This document shows positions 51,872 through 61,111 of a stretch of 64,000 nucleotides of DNA, piece after piece. The translations under genes and the position numbers were made by a program. The first letter of the stretch is position 1. Each line of letters opens with the position of its first letter. The stretch covers positions 3,038,001-3,102,000 of the forward strand of contig NZ_CP191258.1 of assembly GCF_050410795.1 (NCBI RefSeq). The letters run 5' to 3'. This stretch comes from Fontivita pretiosa. GTDB lineage: Bacteria; Planctomycetota; Phycisphaerae; Tepidisphaerales; Tepidisphaeraceae. The notes below the pieces were generated by a model. It did no database searches. It was given only the letters and a program-made list of their open reading frames with translations, and was not told the origin of the DNA.

Positions 51872-52975
51872 ATGAAGGGTAAGCCCAAGAAGCTCGGGCG
51901 TGAGAAAGACCTGACGCGGCGATTCGTCGCGGGCGAGCTGGACGAGGACCTGATCGATCCGGTCCAGCGGTTCACGACCCGCAGCAAATATCACCAGCAG
52001 ACCAAGACGCTGCGCACGGCGCTGATGCGCGCCGAGGAGCAGGCGGATCTATCCGACCTGCACACGCTTCCCATCGGCCAGGTCGTACAGGTCTATTCAT
52101 TGTATTGCGACGTGGAACATGAGGGACAGACCTGGCTGTGCGTGGTGCGCAAGACGCTGGCGCAGGTGCTCAAGGGAGACATCGTTGTCGGCGACGAGGT
52201 TCGTTTCCGGGATCTGGGGACGGTGAACGAATCCGGTCGTCCCGAGGGAGTGATCGAACAGGTGTTGCCGCGCCGAACCGTGCTGACGCGTGCCGACAGT
52301 TTCAAGCAGCTCGAGGCGCATCCGATCGTGGCCAATGCTGAACAGATGCTGATCGTGGCGAGCCTGCGCGAGCCGGACGTGAAGTGGGGGCTGGTCGATC
52401 GGATGATCGTCGCGGCGCAGGCGGGCAAGCTCGAGCCGATCGTGTGCCTGAACAAGATCGATCTGGCGCGTGACTCGGCTTCTGGGCAGGGGGGCGCTGC
52501 GGCGAATCAGTTGGAAGAGGATCAGCAGTGGCTGTTCGCGCAGGAGGCGTTGCGACACTATTCATCGCTGGGCATCCGCACGCTGCAAACTTCGGTGCCG
52601 CGGGGTGTGGGTTTGGAAGAGTTGCGCGAGGTGCTGCGGGGGCGGACGACGGTGCTGGCCGGCCACAGCGGCGTGGGCAAGAGCAGCCTGATTCGCGCGC
52701 TGGAGCCGACGCTGGACATCCGCATCGGGGCGATCAGCGGATACACGGGAAAGGGGCGGCACACGACAACCTCGGCCAGGCGATACGCCTTGAGTTTCGG
52801 CGGGTACGTGATCGACACGCCGGGCGTGAAGCTGTTCGGGCTGTGGGGCCTGAGCGAGCAGAATCTGCTGGAGTATTTTCCGGACGTGTCGGGGGGCAGC
52901 GCCCCGCCGTGGCGGCAGGCCAGCTACCAGCGGATCCTGCAATCGCTGGCGACGGGGCAGGCGGCGGGCGAGTAG
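51872..52975 (+). CDS. rsgA: RsgA-type ribosome-associated GTPase, zinc knuckle missing
   Basis: 367 residues from ATG 51872 (ORF open from 51791). OB-fold domain, then a circularly permuted GTPase: LNKIDLA (G4), TSVPRGVG, GHSGVGKSSLI (G1), GKGRHTTTSA (G2), DTPG (G3). It matures the 30S subunit. The usual C-terminal CxxxxCxHxxxxxC zinc motif is absent: after LLEYFPDV the sequence jumps to SYQRILQSL, as if that segment were deleted. Confidence 0.85.
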   Translation: MKGKPKKLGREKDLTRRFVAGELDEDLIDPVQRFTTRSKYHQQTKTLRTALMRAEEQADLSDLHTLPIGQVVQVYSLYCDVEHEGQTWLCVVRKTLAQVLKGDIVVGDEVRFRDLGTVNESGRPEGVIEQVLPRRTVLTRADSFKQLEAHPIVANAEQMLIVASLREPDVKWGLVDRMIVAAQAGKLEPIVCLNKIDLARDSASGQGGAAANQLEEDQQWLFAQEALRHYSSLGIRTLQTSVPRGVGLEELREVLRGRTTVLAGHSGVGKSSLIRALEPTLDIRIGAISGYTGKGRHTTTSARRYALSFGGYVIDTPGVKLFGLWGLSEQNLLEYFPDVSGGSAPPWRQASYQRILQSLATGQAAGE

Positions 52976-53002
52976 CGTTGGGCGGCGGAATCGGTTAACC
53001 TG

Positions 53003-53024
53003 TTGCAGCAAGCGCTTGCTGCAA
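53003..53024. promoter_or_regulatory. LacI-family-like operator
   Basis: Perfect 22-bp palindrome, half-site TTGCAGCAAGC, with central AAGCGCTT as in many LacI/CcpA-type operators. It ends 12 bases before the GH3 start, so a bound repressor would block initiation. No lacI-type gene is in the window. Confidence 0.7.
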
Positions 53025-53036
53025 TGAGAGGAACCC

Positions 53037-55271
53037 GTGACCTTGCCCCCTGCACCACCCCGGCGAACAACGACCGCCACCTTCATCGATCATCCGCCCG
53101 ACGGCAACGCCTCCGCCTGCGGTCATGCCTGGCCTTTTCAGGATCCCGATCTGGATCCGGAGCGTCGGATCGACAACGCCCTGTCGCTGATGACGCTGGA
53201 GGAAAAGATCGAGTGTCTGAGTACCAACCCGTCGGTTCCGCGGCTGGGCATCCGCGGCACAGGCCATATCGAGGGATTGCATGGCGCCGCGCTGGCAGGC
53301 CCGGCCAACTGGGCGCCCAAGCCGCCCGTGCCGACGACCAGCTTTCCACAGGCGATCGGCCTGGCGATGACCTGGGATCCGGAGCTGGTCCGTCGAGCCG
53401 CCGCCGTCCAGGCCTATGAGGCGCGGTACGCGTTTCAGAATCCGCAGTACGCCACCGGTGGACTGGTGGTCCGCGCTCCCAATGCGGACCTGGGCCGGGA
53501 TGTACGCTGGGGACGCACCGAAGAATGCTTCGGCGAAGACGCGTTTCTTGCCGGCAGCATGACCGTCGCGTTCGTGCGCGGCTTGCAGGGCGATCACCCC
53601 CGCTACTGGATGACCGCGCCGCTGCTGAAGCACTTTCTGGCCAACAGCAACGAAACCCTGCGCGAGCGGTCCTCGTCGGATTTCGACCAGCGCCTGTTCC
53701 AAGAGTACTACTCGGCGCCGTTTCGCATGGGGATCGTCGAAGGCGGCGCCAACTGTTTCATGGCCGCCTACAACGCCCACAACGGCATTCCCTGCACGGT
53801 GCACCCGGTCCTGAAGAACGTGACGATCGACCAATGGGGGCTGGATGGAATCATCTGCACCGACGGCGGGGCACTGAAGCTGCTTGTGACCGCGCATCGT
53901 TACTATCCGGATCTGGCGCAGGCGGCGGCGTGGTGCATCAAGTGCGGCATCAGCCAGTTCCTCGATCAGTTCCGTGATGCGATCAAGCAGGCGATCGAGC
54001 GAAATTACCTCAGCGAGCGCGAGATCGAGCAGGCGGTGCGGCGCAACTTCAGGGTGATGATCAGGCTGGGGCTGTGGGATCCGCCGGAGATGGTGCCTTA
54101 CGCAAGCATCGGCGCCGCTGTTCAACCACCGGGCGCTGCCGTGTCGCGCGGTCGCGATGGCGAGCCATGCCCGCCGTGGCTTAGCGAAGCCCACAAGTCG
54201 CTGGCAAAGCTCGTCACCCTCAAATCCATCGTGCTGCTGAAGAATGCGAACGCGGCGCTGCCGCTGGATCGCTCCAGGCTCAAGTCGATTGCTGTCATCG
54301 GCAGGTGGGCCGATCAGGTCATTCCCGACTGGTACGGCGGCGGGCCGGCGTATCGCATCACGCCGCTGGAAGGCATCCGTGCCAAGGTCGGGGCGGATGT
54401 GACGGTCGCTCATGCGACCGGCGGGGATGCTGAGCAAGCCGTGAAGCTGGCGCGAGAATCCGACGTGGTGATCATGGTCGTCGGAAACCATCCCACCTGC
54501 GACGCCGGCTGGGCCAGAACCATCTCTCCGAGCATGGGCAAGGAAGCGGTCGATCGCCAGTCGCTGGAGCTGGACGAGCAGCCGCTGATCCGCCGCATCT
54601 ACCAGGCGAACCGCAGGACCATTGTGGTGCTGATCAGCAGCTTCCCCTATGCGATCAACTGGACGCAGCAGCACATTCCGGCGATCGTGCACATGACCCA
54701 CTGCAGCCAGGAGACCGGCAGCGCGCTGGCGGATGTGCTGTTCGGGGACTACAACCCGGCTGGGCGGCTGGTGCAGACCTGGCCAGGATCCCTTGATGAC
54801 CTGCCTGACCTGTTCGATTACGACCTGCGTCGCGGGCGGACGTACATGTACTTCACCGGCCAGCCGCTGTATCCCTTCGGGCACGGGCTGAGCTATACCA
54901 CGTTTGTCTACTCGAATCTTTGCGTTTCTGAGCAGACGATTGATGCTCAAGGCCAGATCACCGTCAGCGCCGACGTGACCAACAGCGGCGATCGCAGCGG
55001 CGAGGAGGTCGTGCAACTGTACGTGAGGTACCTCGATTCGAAGGTGGATCGTCCGATCAGGCAACTGGCCGGGTTTGCGCGTCTGGCGATCGAGCGGGGG
55101 CAGACCGTGACGGTGAAGATTCCGCTGCGGGGCTCTCAGCTCGCGTACTGGGACGCGGCCCAGCGCGGCTGGCGGGTTGAGCCGGGGCGCGTCGAACTCA
55201 TGCTCGGTGCATCCTCCGCCGACATTCGTCTTCGCAGGATCATCCAGGTGATTGGGCCGAGTGCAATGTGA
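53037..55271 (+). CDS. Glycoside hydrolase family 3 (beta-glucosidase/xylosidase type)
   Basis: 744 residues, GTG start with GAGAGG. N-terminal GH3 domain (IDNALSLMTLEEKIECL, LKHFLANSNETLRERSSSDF, nucleophile Asp in GIICTDGGA), C-terminal GH3 domain (VIGRWADQVIPDWYGGGPAY, KLARESDVVIMVVGNHP) and fibronectin-III-like end (GEEVVQLYVRYLDSKVDRPI). No signal peptide, so likely cytoplasmic. It releases glucose or xylose from oligosaccharides. Controlled by the operator just upstream. Confidence 0.9.
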   Translation: MTLPPAPPRRTTTATFIDHPPDGNASACGHAWPFQDPDLDPERRIDNALSLMTLEEKIECLSTNPSVPRLGIRGTGHIEGLHGAALAGPANWAPKPPVPTTSFPQAIGLAMTWDPELVRRAAAVQAYEARYAFQNPQYATGGLVVRAPNADLGRDVRWGRTEECFGEDAFLAGSMTVAFVRGLQGDHPRYWMTAPLLKHFLANSNETLRERSSSDFDQRLFQEYYSAPFRMGIVEGGANCFMAAYNAHNGIPCTVHPVLKNVTIDQWGLDGIICTDGGALKLLVTAHRYYPDLAQAAAWCIKCGISQFLDQFRDAIKQAIERNYLSEREIEQAVRRNFRVMIRLGLWDPPEMVPYASIGAAVQPPGAAVSRGRDGEPCPPWLSEAHKSLAKLVTLKSIVLLKNANAALPLDRSRLKSIAVIGRWADQVIPDWYGGGPAYRITPLEGIRAKVGADVTVAHATGGDAEQAVKLARESDVVIMVVGNHPTCDAGWARTISPSMGKEAVDRQSLELDEQPLIRRIYQANRRTIVVLISSFPYAINWTQQHIPAIVHMTHCSQETGSALADVLFGDYNPAGRLVQTWPGSLDDLPDLFDYDLRRGRTYMYFTGQPLYPFGHGLSYTTFVYSNLCVSEQTIDAQGQITVSADVTNSGDRSGEEVVQLYVRYLDSKVDRPIRQLAGFARLAIERGQTVTVKIPLRGSQLAYWDAAQRGWRVEPGRVELMLGASSADIRLRRIIQVIGPSAM

Positions 55272-55284
55272 ACCGGGGCCCTAT

Positions 55285-56190
55285 TCAGCCGCGGGGGACG
55301 TACTGAGGGCTGCGATGGCCTGAAGTGTGCAGGGGCAGGCTGAGTTGCTCGCCGGCCAACTGGCGTCGGTCGGGACGAACCGAGAGCCATTCGGTGCGGG
55401 CGAACTGCTCGGCCAATGTCAGGCGCGGCGCAATCCGCTTGTCCTGTTCGAACAGTGACCGCAACAGCCGGGGGCAGTTGCACTGGCGGCTGCGGTGCAG
55501 AAGGACGATGTGCCGCGGCAGAGGCCGGGCACGCCGCTGGCAGCGATCCAGAATCGCCCGCACCGCCTCCAGCGCCTGCTCGTTGGACAAGTGTCCCCGT
55601 CCACCCATGATCCGCTGCTTGAGCATCCATGGCCGGGGGCTGTTCAACTGCATCTGGCGGTCGTAGTTGCTCTCGATGGCCAGCACGTCCAGATCGCAGA
55701 ACCGCTCCAGAAGTGCTGGGGGCACGTGTCCCAGGTCAGTGGCATAGCCGATGCGTCCGCCCAAACCCTCGATCACGAAGCCATTGGAGCCGGTTTCATC
55801 ATGGGCCAGTGGCAGTGCGTGAAAGACGAGGCCGGGGATCGGCTCAAACGGCTGGCCGTTGTAGGTCTGAAGCGGAATCGGCGGCGCCTTCAGTTCCGCC
55901 AGACGGGCGCGCAGGTGCGGGTAGTGGTTTTCGTGGCAGAAGACCCGGATGCCCTGTTTGTGGATGGTGTTCAGCCAGGTCGTGGAGAAGTGGTCGTGGT
56001 CCAGATGGGACAGGCAGATGGCGCGGATGTCGCCCAGGCTCACGCCGGTGCCGCACAGCCGCCGGGCGGTCGTGCGCGGCCCGATTCCGGCGTCCAGGAG
56101 CATGACCTGATCCGCCGCCGCTCGCAGCACCGCGCAGTTTCCCGCGGACCCGCTGGCGAGGACGCACATTTGCAGGCACATGCCCATCAT
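55285..56190 (-). CDS. Metallo-beta-lactamase-fold hydrolase (YycJ/VicX-like)
   Basis: 301 residues. N-terminal LASGSAGNCAVLRAAADQVM and LLDAGIG, then the metal motif LSHLDHDHFS (HxHxDH type with substitution), LPLAHDETGSNGFVIEG, YATDLGHVP and IESNYDRQM, typical of the YycJ subgroup with possible nuclease activity. The C-terminal part (HIVLLHRSRQCN) keeps the last His region. It ends 13 bases from the convergent GH3 stop. Confidence 0.78.
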   Translation of the reverse strand: MMGMCLQMCVLASGSAGNCAVLRAAADQVMLLDAGIGPRTTARRLCGTGVSLGDIRAICLSHLDHDHFSTTWLNTIHKQGIRVFCHENHYPHLRARLAELKAPPIPLQTYNGQPFEPIPGLVFHALPLAHDETGSNGFVIEGLGGRIGYATDLGHVPPALLERFCDLDVLAIESNYDRQMQLNSPRPWMLKQRIMGGRGHLSNEQALEAVRAILDRCQRRARPLPRHIVLLHRSRQCNCPRLLRSLFEQDKRIAPRLTLAEQFARTEWLSVRPDRRQLAGEQLSLPLHTSGHRSPQYVPRG

Positions 56191-56229
56191 CGCCCGATTC
56201 TTGCCCCGCCGCCGGGCAAATGCAACCGG

Positions 56230-56281
56230 AAAAGGGGTCGGGAGTCTTTTCCGGCGCCGGAAAAGACTCCCGACCCCTTTT
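56230..56281. repeat. Perfect 52-bp palindrome, dispersed repeat
   Basis: Two 26-base arms meeting at CCGGC|GCCGG; each arm contains AAAAGGGGTCGGGAGTCTTT. It lies between two same-strand genes and, read on the minus strand, follows transketolase, so it may act as a terminator. Related copies at 62828-62876 and 47601-47619. Confidence 0.85.
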
Positions 56282-58225
56282 TCAGGGGAGGCTCCCGGCG
56301 TCCAGATTCAGATAGGCCAGCACGTGCTGCGGCTGGCGGCCGCTCTTGGGCAGGCGGGTGACGTAATGGCTGCGCAACCGCACGTCGGCGCCGCTGGTGG
56401 CGATGGCGCTGGCCAGCTCCACATCCAGCCCGCCGCTGTAGTTGTCCTCGACGGTGATGATCTGCCCGCCGTTGCGCTGGGCCATCTCCAGGATCTGCTG
56501 CGTGTTCAGCGGCAGGGAATACGCGTCGATGACGGTGAAGTCCTGCCCGTTCTGCGACAGCTCCCTGGCCGCGTCAAGGCACTCGTGGACCATGTACCCG
56601 CTGGCGACGAACACGCCCGCTCCGCCCTCGCGCAGCACCTTGTATCCGCCGACCTCGAACCGCTCGTCGGGACTGTACAGCAGCTTCAAGTCCGCCCGCA
56701 GCGTCCGCAGGTAACAGCATCCGTTGAGATTGGCCATCAGCTCGACGATGCGATAGCAGCTCACCGCGTCGGAGGGGAAGAAGTATCGGACGGCCGTCTG
56801 GCCGGCGTAGTTCTGGACGCGCGTGAAGCTGCGGAAGAAAGCCACGTCCGGCAGACCCATCTGGCTGGGTCCGTCGGCGGCCGGCGTCACGCCCGCATGG
56901 CTGCCCACCACCTTGATGTTCGCCCCGGTGATGATCGCCATTTCGATCTGGTCGTAGCCGCGCATGACGAACTTGGCGAAGGTGGAGACGAACGGGATCT
57001 TCCCCGCCGCCGCCAACCCCACCGCCACCGAGATCATGTTCTGCTCGGCGATCCTGCATTCCAGGTATTGCTCCGGCAGGTGCTGGGCGAGCCATTCGGC
57101 GTAGGTGGAGTTTTTGACGTCTCCGTCAAGTCCGATGACGCGGGAGTCGGCCCGCCCCAATGCCAGCAGCGCCGCCCCGTAGGCCTTGCGCGTGGCGATG
57201 GGTTTGTTTTCCCTGGCGAGTTTGTCAAGTCCGACGGCGGCCAGGCCTTCCAGGAACGGCGCGATGGTGATGCGGGTGTCGTGATTCATGGCCGACGCCG
57301 TGGCCCTTGGAGCCGGGATGCTCAAGTGACTGGTGGCCGGGGTCGAGTCAGCCACACCCAGCTCGCGCGCGGTCTGGTCCAGCTCGGCAAGCACGGTCTT
57401 GAGTTTGTCCGCGCTGACCGGCGTGCCATGCTTGCCCATGCCCTGCTCGGCCGGCGAGCCCCATCCCTTGATGGTTCGTGCGACAATCGCCAGTGGGCGA
57501 TGCCCGTTTTTCACCACATGAAGCTCGTTGAGCGCGCGACTGATCTGATCCGGATCATGACCATCGATCACGCGAACGATGAACCCATACGCCTGAGCCT
57601 TGTCGCGGATGCTCTGGAAGCTCTGCTGGGGACTGACCCAGTCGCTCTGGGCCAGCTCGTTGCAGTTGAAGATGGGCACGCAGTTGACCAGGGCATGATC
57701 GACGATGAAATCCATGGCCTCCCAGATCTGTCCTTCGCGTGCTTCGCCGTCGCCGATCAGGCAGTAGATGTCACGGTCGACGCCGTCCATTTTCGCCGCC
57801 GCCGCCAGACCGGCGGCGACGGACAAGCCCTGGCCAAGCGAGCCAGTGGCGGCATCGAAGAAGGGCACCCCCAGCCCGGGGTTAGGATGCCCGTCGATGG
57901 GCGAATCGATCGCGCGCAGCTTCATCGCGTCGTCACGGGTCATCGGGCGCGCCTCGTCGCGCGACTTGCCGATCATCACGCCCAGATCCGCCATTGCGGC
58001 GTAGATGATCGGCACGGCATGGCCTTCGGAGAGGACCAGCCGATCGCTGGCACGGTTCCAGGGGTCGCGGGGATCCCAGCGCATCTGGTGGTACATCAGG
58101 ACGGTGACCAGATGCGCCAGCGACAGGGCGCTGGACGGATGCCCGCTGCCAGCGGCGGTGGTCATCTCCACGGAGAGTTTGGCCAGTTCGATCGCCTTTC
58201 GATGGACGGCGGCGGCGAAGCTCAT
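56282..58225 (-). CDS. tkt: Transketolase
   Basis: 647 residues from ATG 58225 (GGGAGG upstream; an in-frame extension to 58324 is unlikely). Thiamine diphosphate motif GDGEAREGQIWEAMDF and later IFNCNELAQSD; SVEMTTAAGSGHPSSALSLA and LVLSEGHAVPIIYAA at the N-terminus; pyrimidine-binding domain with RIAEQNMISVAVGLAAAGK and GSHAGVTPAADGPSQMG. It moves two-carbon units in the pentose phosphate pathway. Confidence 0.9.
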   Translation of the reverse strand: MSFAAAVHRKAIELAKLSVEMTTAAGSGHPSSALSLAHLVTVLMYHQMRWDPRDPWNRASDRLVLSEGHAVPIIYAAMADLGVMIGKSRDEARPMTRDDAMKLRAIDSPIDGHPNPGLGVPFFDAATGSLGQGLSVAAGLAAAAKMDGVDRDIYCLIGDGEAREGQIWEAMDFIVDHALVNCVPIFNCNELAQSDWVSPQQSFQSIRDKAQAYGFIVRVIDGHDPDQISRALNELHVVKNGHRPLAIVARTIKGWGSPAEQGMGKHGTPVSADKLKTVLAELDQTARELGVADSTPATSHLSIPAPRATASAMNHDTRITIAPFLEGLAAVGLDKLARENKPIATRKAYGAALLALGRADSRVIGLDGDVKNSTYAEWLAQHLPEQYLECRIAEQNMISVAVGLAAAGKIPFVSTFAKFVMRGYDQIEMAIITGANIKVVGSHAGVTPAADGPSQMGLPDVAFFRSFTRVQNYAGQTAVRYFFPSDAVSCYRIVELMANLNGCCYLRTLRADLKLLYSPDERFEVGGYKVLREGGAGVFVASGYMVHECLDAARELSQNGQDFTVIDAYSLPLNTQQILEMAQRNGGQIITVEDNYSGGLDVELASAIATSGADVRLRSHYVTRLPKSGRQPQHVLAYLNLDAGSLP

Positions 58226-58631
58226 CGTCGGTTCCTCCCTGACGGTGCGGCCAAGGCGCGGCAATGGCTGCGGATCTTGGCGCGGACCAGGTTGTAACCT
58301 CGCCGAAGTCGGCGCGGCGTTCAACGGGAAAAAAGACGGAGCTGGCGGTGGGCGTGTCTGGGGGCGCGGAATAGTCTTCTATAAGCAGAGACGGGTGCTG
58401 CGATGCAGGCAGGTGGTTTTGTCTTGCCCGTCCGATAAGCCGCACTACACTGTGTCGTGCCCCCGGGGTCTGTGCCGCGGCACCGGCGCGAAACCAATCC
58501 GCGGGATTTGTGTGCTGTGGGTAGCAAATCGAGATGATCGATCGGCCGAAACTGATGCAGGGACGCGTTTGCCCGGCGCGTGCGGCGCGCCCGACCGTGG
58601 GTGTGGGGGATAGAAGCCGGAGCTGTCAGCC
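58226..58631. other. Divergent intergenic region between tkt and glmS
   Basis: No gene seen. A candidate promoter for glmS is TTGCCC (58424-58429), 16-base spacer, TACACT (58446-58451), leaving a ~175-base leader. I saw no glmS ribozyme core in the leader. GGAG lies nine bases before the glmS ATG. Confidence 0.35.
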
Positions 58632-60521
58632 ATGTGTGGAATCGTTGCTTACGTCGGACGCAAACTCGCCCAGCCGCTGCTGATCGAGGGGTTGAAGCGT
58701 CTGGAATACCGGGGTTATGACTCGGCGGGGATTGCGGTGATCGACTCGGGCGGGGGGCTGCACATCCGCCGCGCCGTCGGACGAATCAGCGTGCTTGAAA
58801 ACGCGATCAACACCAACGGCAAGTTGCCCGAGGCGCACATCGGCATGGCGCATACGCGCTGGGCCACTCACGGCGCGCCCACCGAAATCAATGCTCATCC
58901 CCATACCGACGATACCGGACGCATCGCGCTGGTACACAACGGCATCATCGAAAACTATGCGGCCCTGAAGAAATTCCTGATCGCCAAGGGGCATCACTTC
59001 GCCAGCCAGACGGACACCGAGGTTCTGGCGGTATTGATCGGAGACCTGTATGCCGACCTGAAGGCCCGCGGCGGGCATGAGGCGGCAAGATCGCAGCCGA
59101 CCAACGGCTCGCTGCTTCAGAAGGCGGTGCAGGCGGCGCTGCACGAGGTGGAAGGCACCTACGGCATCGCGGTGATCTGCAAGGAAGAGCCGGACACGCT
59201 TGTGGTGGCCAGAAAAGGCTCGCCGCTGATTGTGGGCGTGGGCAACCAGGAATACATCGTCGCCTCCGACGCCTCGGCCATCGTCGAGCACACCGCTCAG
59301 GTGATCTACCTGAACGACAACGAGATGGCGATCCTGAAGCCTGACAGTTTCCGGACCTGCACGATCGACGACATCGAGATCTCCCCGGTCATCTCGCAAC
59401 TGGAGAACAAGCTCGAGGAGTACGAGCTGGGCGACTACGAGCATTACATGCTCAAGGAGATCTTCGAGCAGCCCAACGCGATCCGCAACTGCCTGCGCGG
59501 ACGGGCCGAACAGAGGGAAGGGCGGATCGTGCTGGGGGGAATCGCGCCGCTGACGCGGGAGCTGGTCAAGGCCAGGCGATTCATCCTCACCGGTCAGGGG
59601 ACCGCCTGGCACGCGGCGCTGGTGGGGGATTACCTTTTGGAGGACCTGGCCAAGGTCGTCACCGAAGCGACTTATGCCAGCGAGTTTCGCTACCGCAATC
59701 CGCTGGTGGAGGAAGGCACGGTGGTGGTGGCGATCAGCCAGTCCGGAGAGACGGCCGACACGCTGGCCGCCCTGCGCGAGGCCAAGGAGAAGGGCGCGCT
59801 GGCGCTGGGAGTGGTCAACGTCGTGGGCTCGACGATCGCCCGCGAGACCGACGCCGGCATCTACCTGCACGCCGGGCCGGAAATCGGCGTGGCCTCCACC
59901 AAGGCCTTCACCTGCCAGCTTGTGGTGCTGACGATGCTGGCGTTGTACCTGGGCCGGCGAAAATACATGAGCCAGGCGCAGGTGCAGGAAGTAATCGACG
60001 GGCTGTGCGCGATCCCGGATCAGATGAGCGGGGTTCTGGCCCAGAGTGACGCGATCAAGCAGATCGCCAACCGTTTCTGTGATCGCGAGAACTGGCTGTT
60101 TCTGGGTCGCGGCTACCACTATCCGATCGCGCTGGAAGGCGCGCTGAAGCTCAAGGAAATCAGCTACATCCACGCCGAGGGCATGCCCGCCGCCGAGATG
60201 AAGCACGGCCCGATCGCCCTGATCAACGAGGGGATGCCCGTGGTGTTCGTGGCGACCAAGTGCAACCAGTACGACAAGGTGATCAGCAACATCGAAGAGG
60301 TTCGCGCCCGGGGCGGGGTGGTCATCGCGGTGGCGACCGAAGGCGACACGGGCATCAGGCGCTACAGCGATCACGTGATCTACGTGCCGCACGTGCTGGA
60401 ACCGCTTCAGCCCCTGCTGACCGTCGTGCCGTTGCAGCTTCTGGCTTATCACGCCGCCGTCGCACGCGGCTGCAACGTCGATAAGCCCCGCAACCTGGCC
60501 AAGAGCGTAACCGTGGAGTAG
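58632..60521 (+). CDS. glmS: Glutamine-fructose-6-phosphate aminotransferase
   Basis: 629 residues. Starts MCGIVAYVG with the catalytic Cys2; glutaminase domain with LEYRGYDSAGIAV, HTRWATHGAPTEINAHPH and VHNGIIENYAALK; two SIS domains (LTGQGTAWHAALVGDYLLED; AISQSGETADTLAALREAKE; LGRGYHYPIALEGALKLKEI; AEMKHGPIALI) and the canonical end NLAKSVTVE. Makes glucosamine-6-phosphate for amino-sugar synthesis. Confidence 0.97.
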   Translation: MCGIVAYVGRKLAQPLLIEGLKRLEYRGYDSAGIAVIDSGGGLHIRRAVGRISVLENAINTNGKLPEAHIGMAHTRWATHGAPTEINAHPHTDDTGRIALVHNGIIENYAALKKFLIAKGHHFASQTDTEVLAVLIGDLYADLKARGGHEAARSQPTNGSLLQKAVQAALHEVEGTYGIAVICKEEPDTLVVARKGSPLIVGVGNQEYIVASDASAIVEHTAQVIYLNDNEMAILKPDSFRTCTIDDIEISPVISQLENKLEEYELGDYEHYMLKEIFEQPNAIRNCLRGRAEQREGRIVLGGIAPLTRELVKARRFILTGQGTAWHAALVGDYLLEDLAKVVTEATYASEFRYRNPLVEEGTVVVAISQSGETADTLAALREAKEKGALALGVVNVVGSTIARETDAGIYLHAGPEIGVASTKAFTCQLVVLTMLALYLGRRKYMSQAQVQEVIDGLCAIPDQMSGVLAQSDAIKQIANRFCDRENWLFLGRGYHYPIALEGALKLKEISYIHAEGMPAAEMKHGPIALINEGMPVVFVATKCNQYDKVISNIEEVRARGGVVIAVATEGDTGIRRYSDHVIYVPHVLEPLQPLLTVVPLQLLAYHAAVARGCNVDKPRNLAKSVTVE

Positions 60522-60652
60522 CGGTCAAGCCCGCCCACGCGAAGATCACACCCGCGCCGTGACTACAACCGCGCGGCGCCCACAACCGCGGCGGTGACTG
60601 TGCGAGGCGGCGTGGCGCCCGAGGCCGCGTGGCGCCTGCGGCGCTGCACGCT

Positions 60653-61111
60653 TCACTTTGCCAGAAACACCAGCTCGACTTCAACGCTGGCGTCCAGCGG
60701 AAGCGTGTTCACTCCGATCGCGGCGCGAACGTGCCGCCCGGGATCGCCGAACAGCTCCAGGAGCAGTTCGCTGGCGGCGTTGGCGATCTGGGGCTGCTGG
60801 GTGAAGTCCGGATCCGAGCTGACGTACACCCCGACTCGCACCACGCCCGCGAGCTGCTCCATCCCGCCCGGCAGCGCCGCAACCGCCGCCAGCGCGTTGA
60901 TCACACACTGACGCGCCCCCAGCTTGGCCCGTTCGATATCGCAGCGCGAGGGAACCTGTCCGCTGGCCAGCAGTTTGCCCTCCTTGACCGGAAGCTGTCC
61001 GGCGACGTAGATCAGATCCGCGACGCGCTTGGCGGGCAGGTAGGCGCCGAACGGCCCGCTGACCGCCGGCAGCGAAATCCCCAGCGAACGAAGCTTCTCA
61101 CGCAGGTCCAT
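60653..61111 (-). CDS. RidA-like (YjgF/Rid family) protein
   Basis: 152 residues from ATG 61111. LREKLRSLGISLPAVSGPFG, ADLIYVAGQLPVKEG, CVINALAAVAALPGGMEQLA and NTLPLDASVEVELVFLAK are characteristic. The family includes enamine/imine deaminases; this LREKLxxLGI type is the YjgF subgroup of less certain activity. Its start codon overlaps the divergent gene's by two bases. Confidence 0.82.
   Translation of the reverse strand: MDLREKLRSLGISLPAVSGPFGAYLPAKRVADLIYVAGQLPVKEGKLLASGQVPSRCDIERAKLGARQCVINALAAVAALPGGMEQLAGVVRVGVYVSSDPDFTQQPQIANAASELLLELFGDPGRHVRAAIGVNTLPLDASVEVELVFLAK

Noticed and set aside
54893..54908. CTATACCAC in the GH3 gene
   Set aside because: Only one arm matches the prophage palindrome and it lies in coding DNA (SYTTF).
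58457..58631. glmS ribozyme/riboswitch in the glmS leader
   Set aside because: I could not find the conserved core or pseudoknot strands; such ribozymes are mainly from Gram-positive bacteria.
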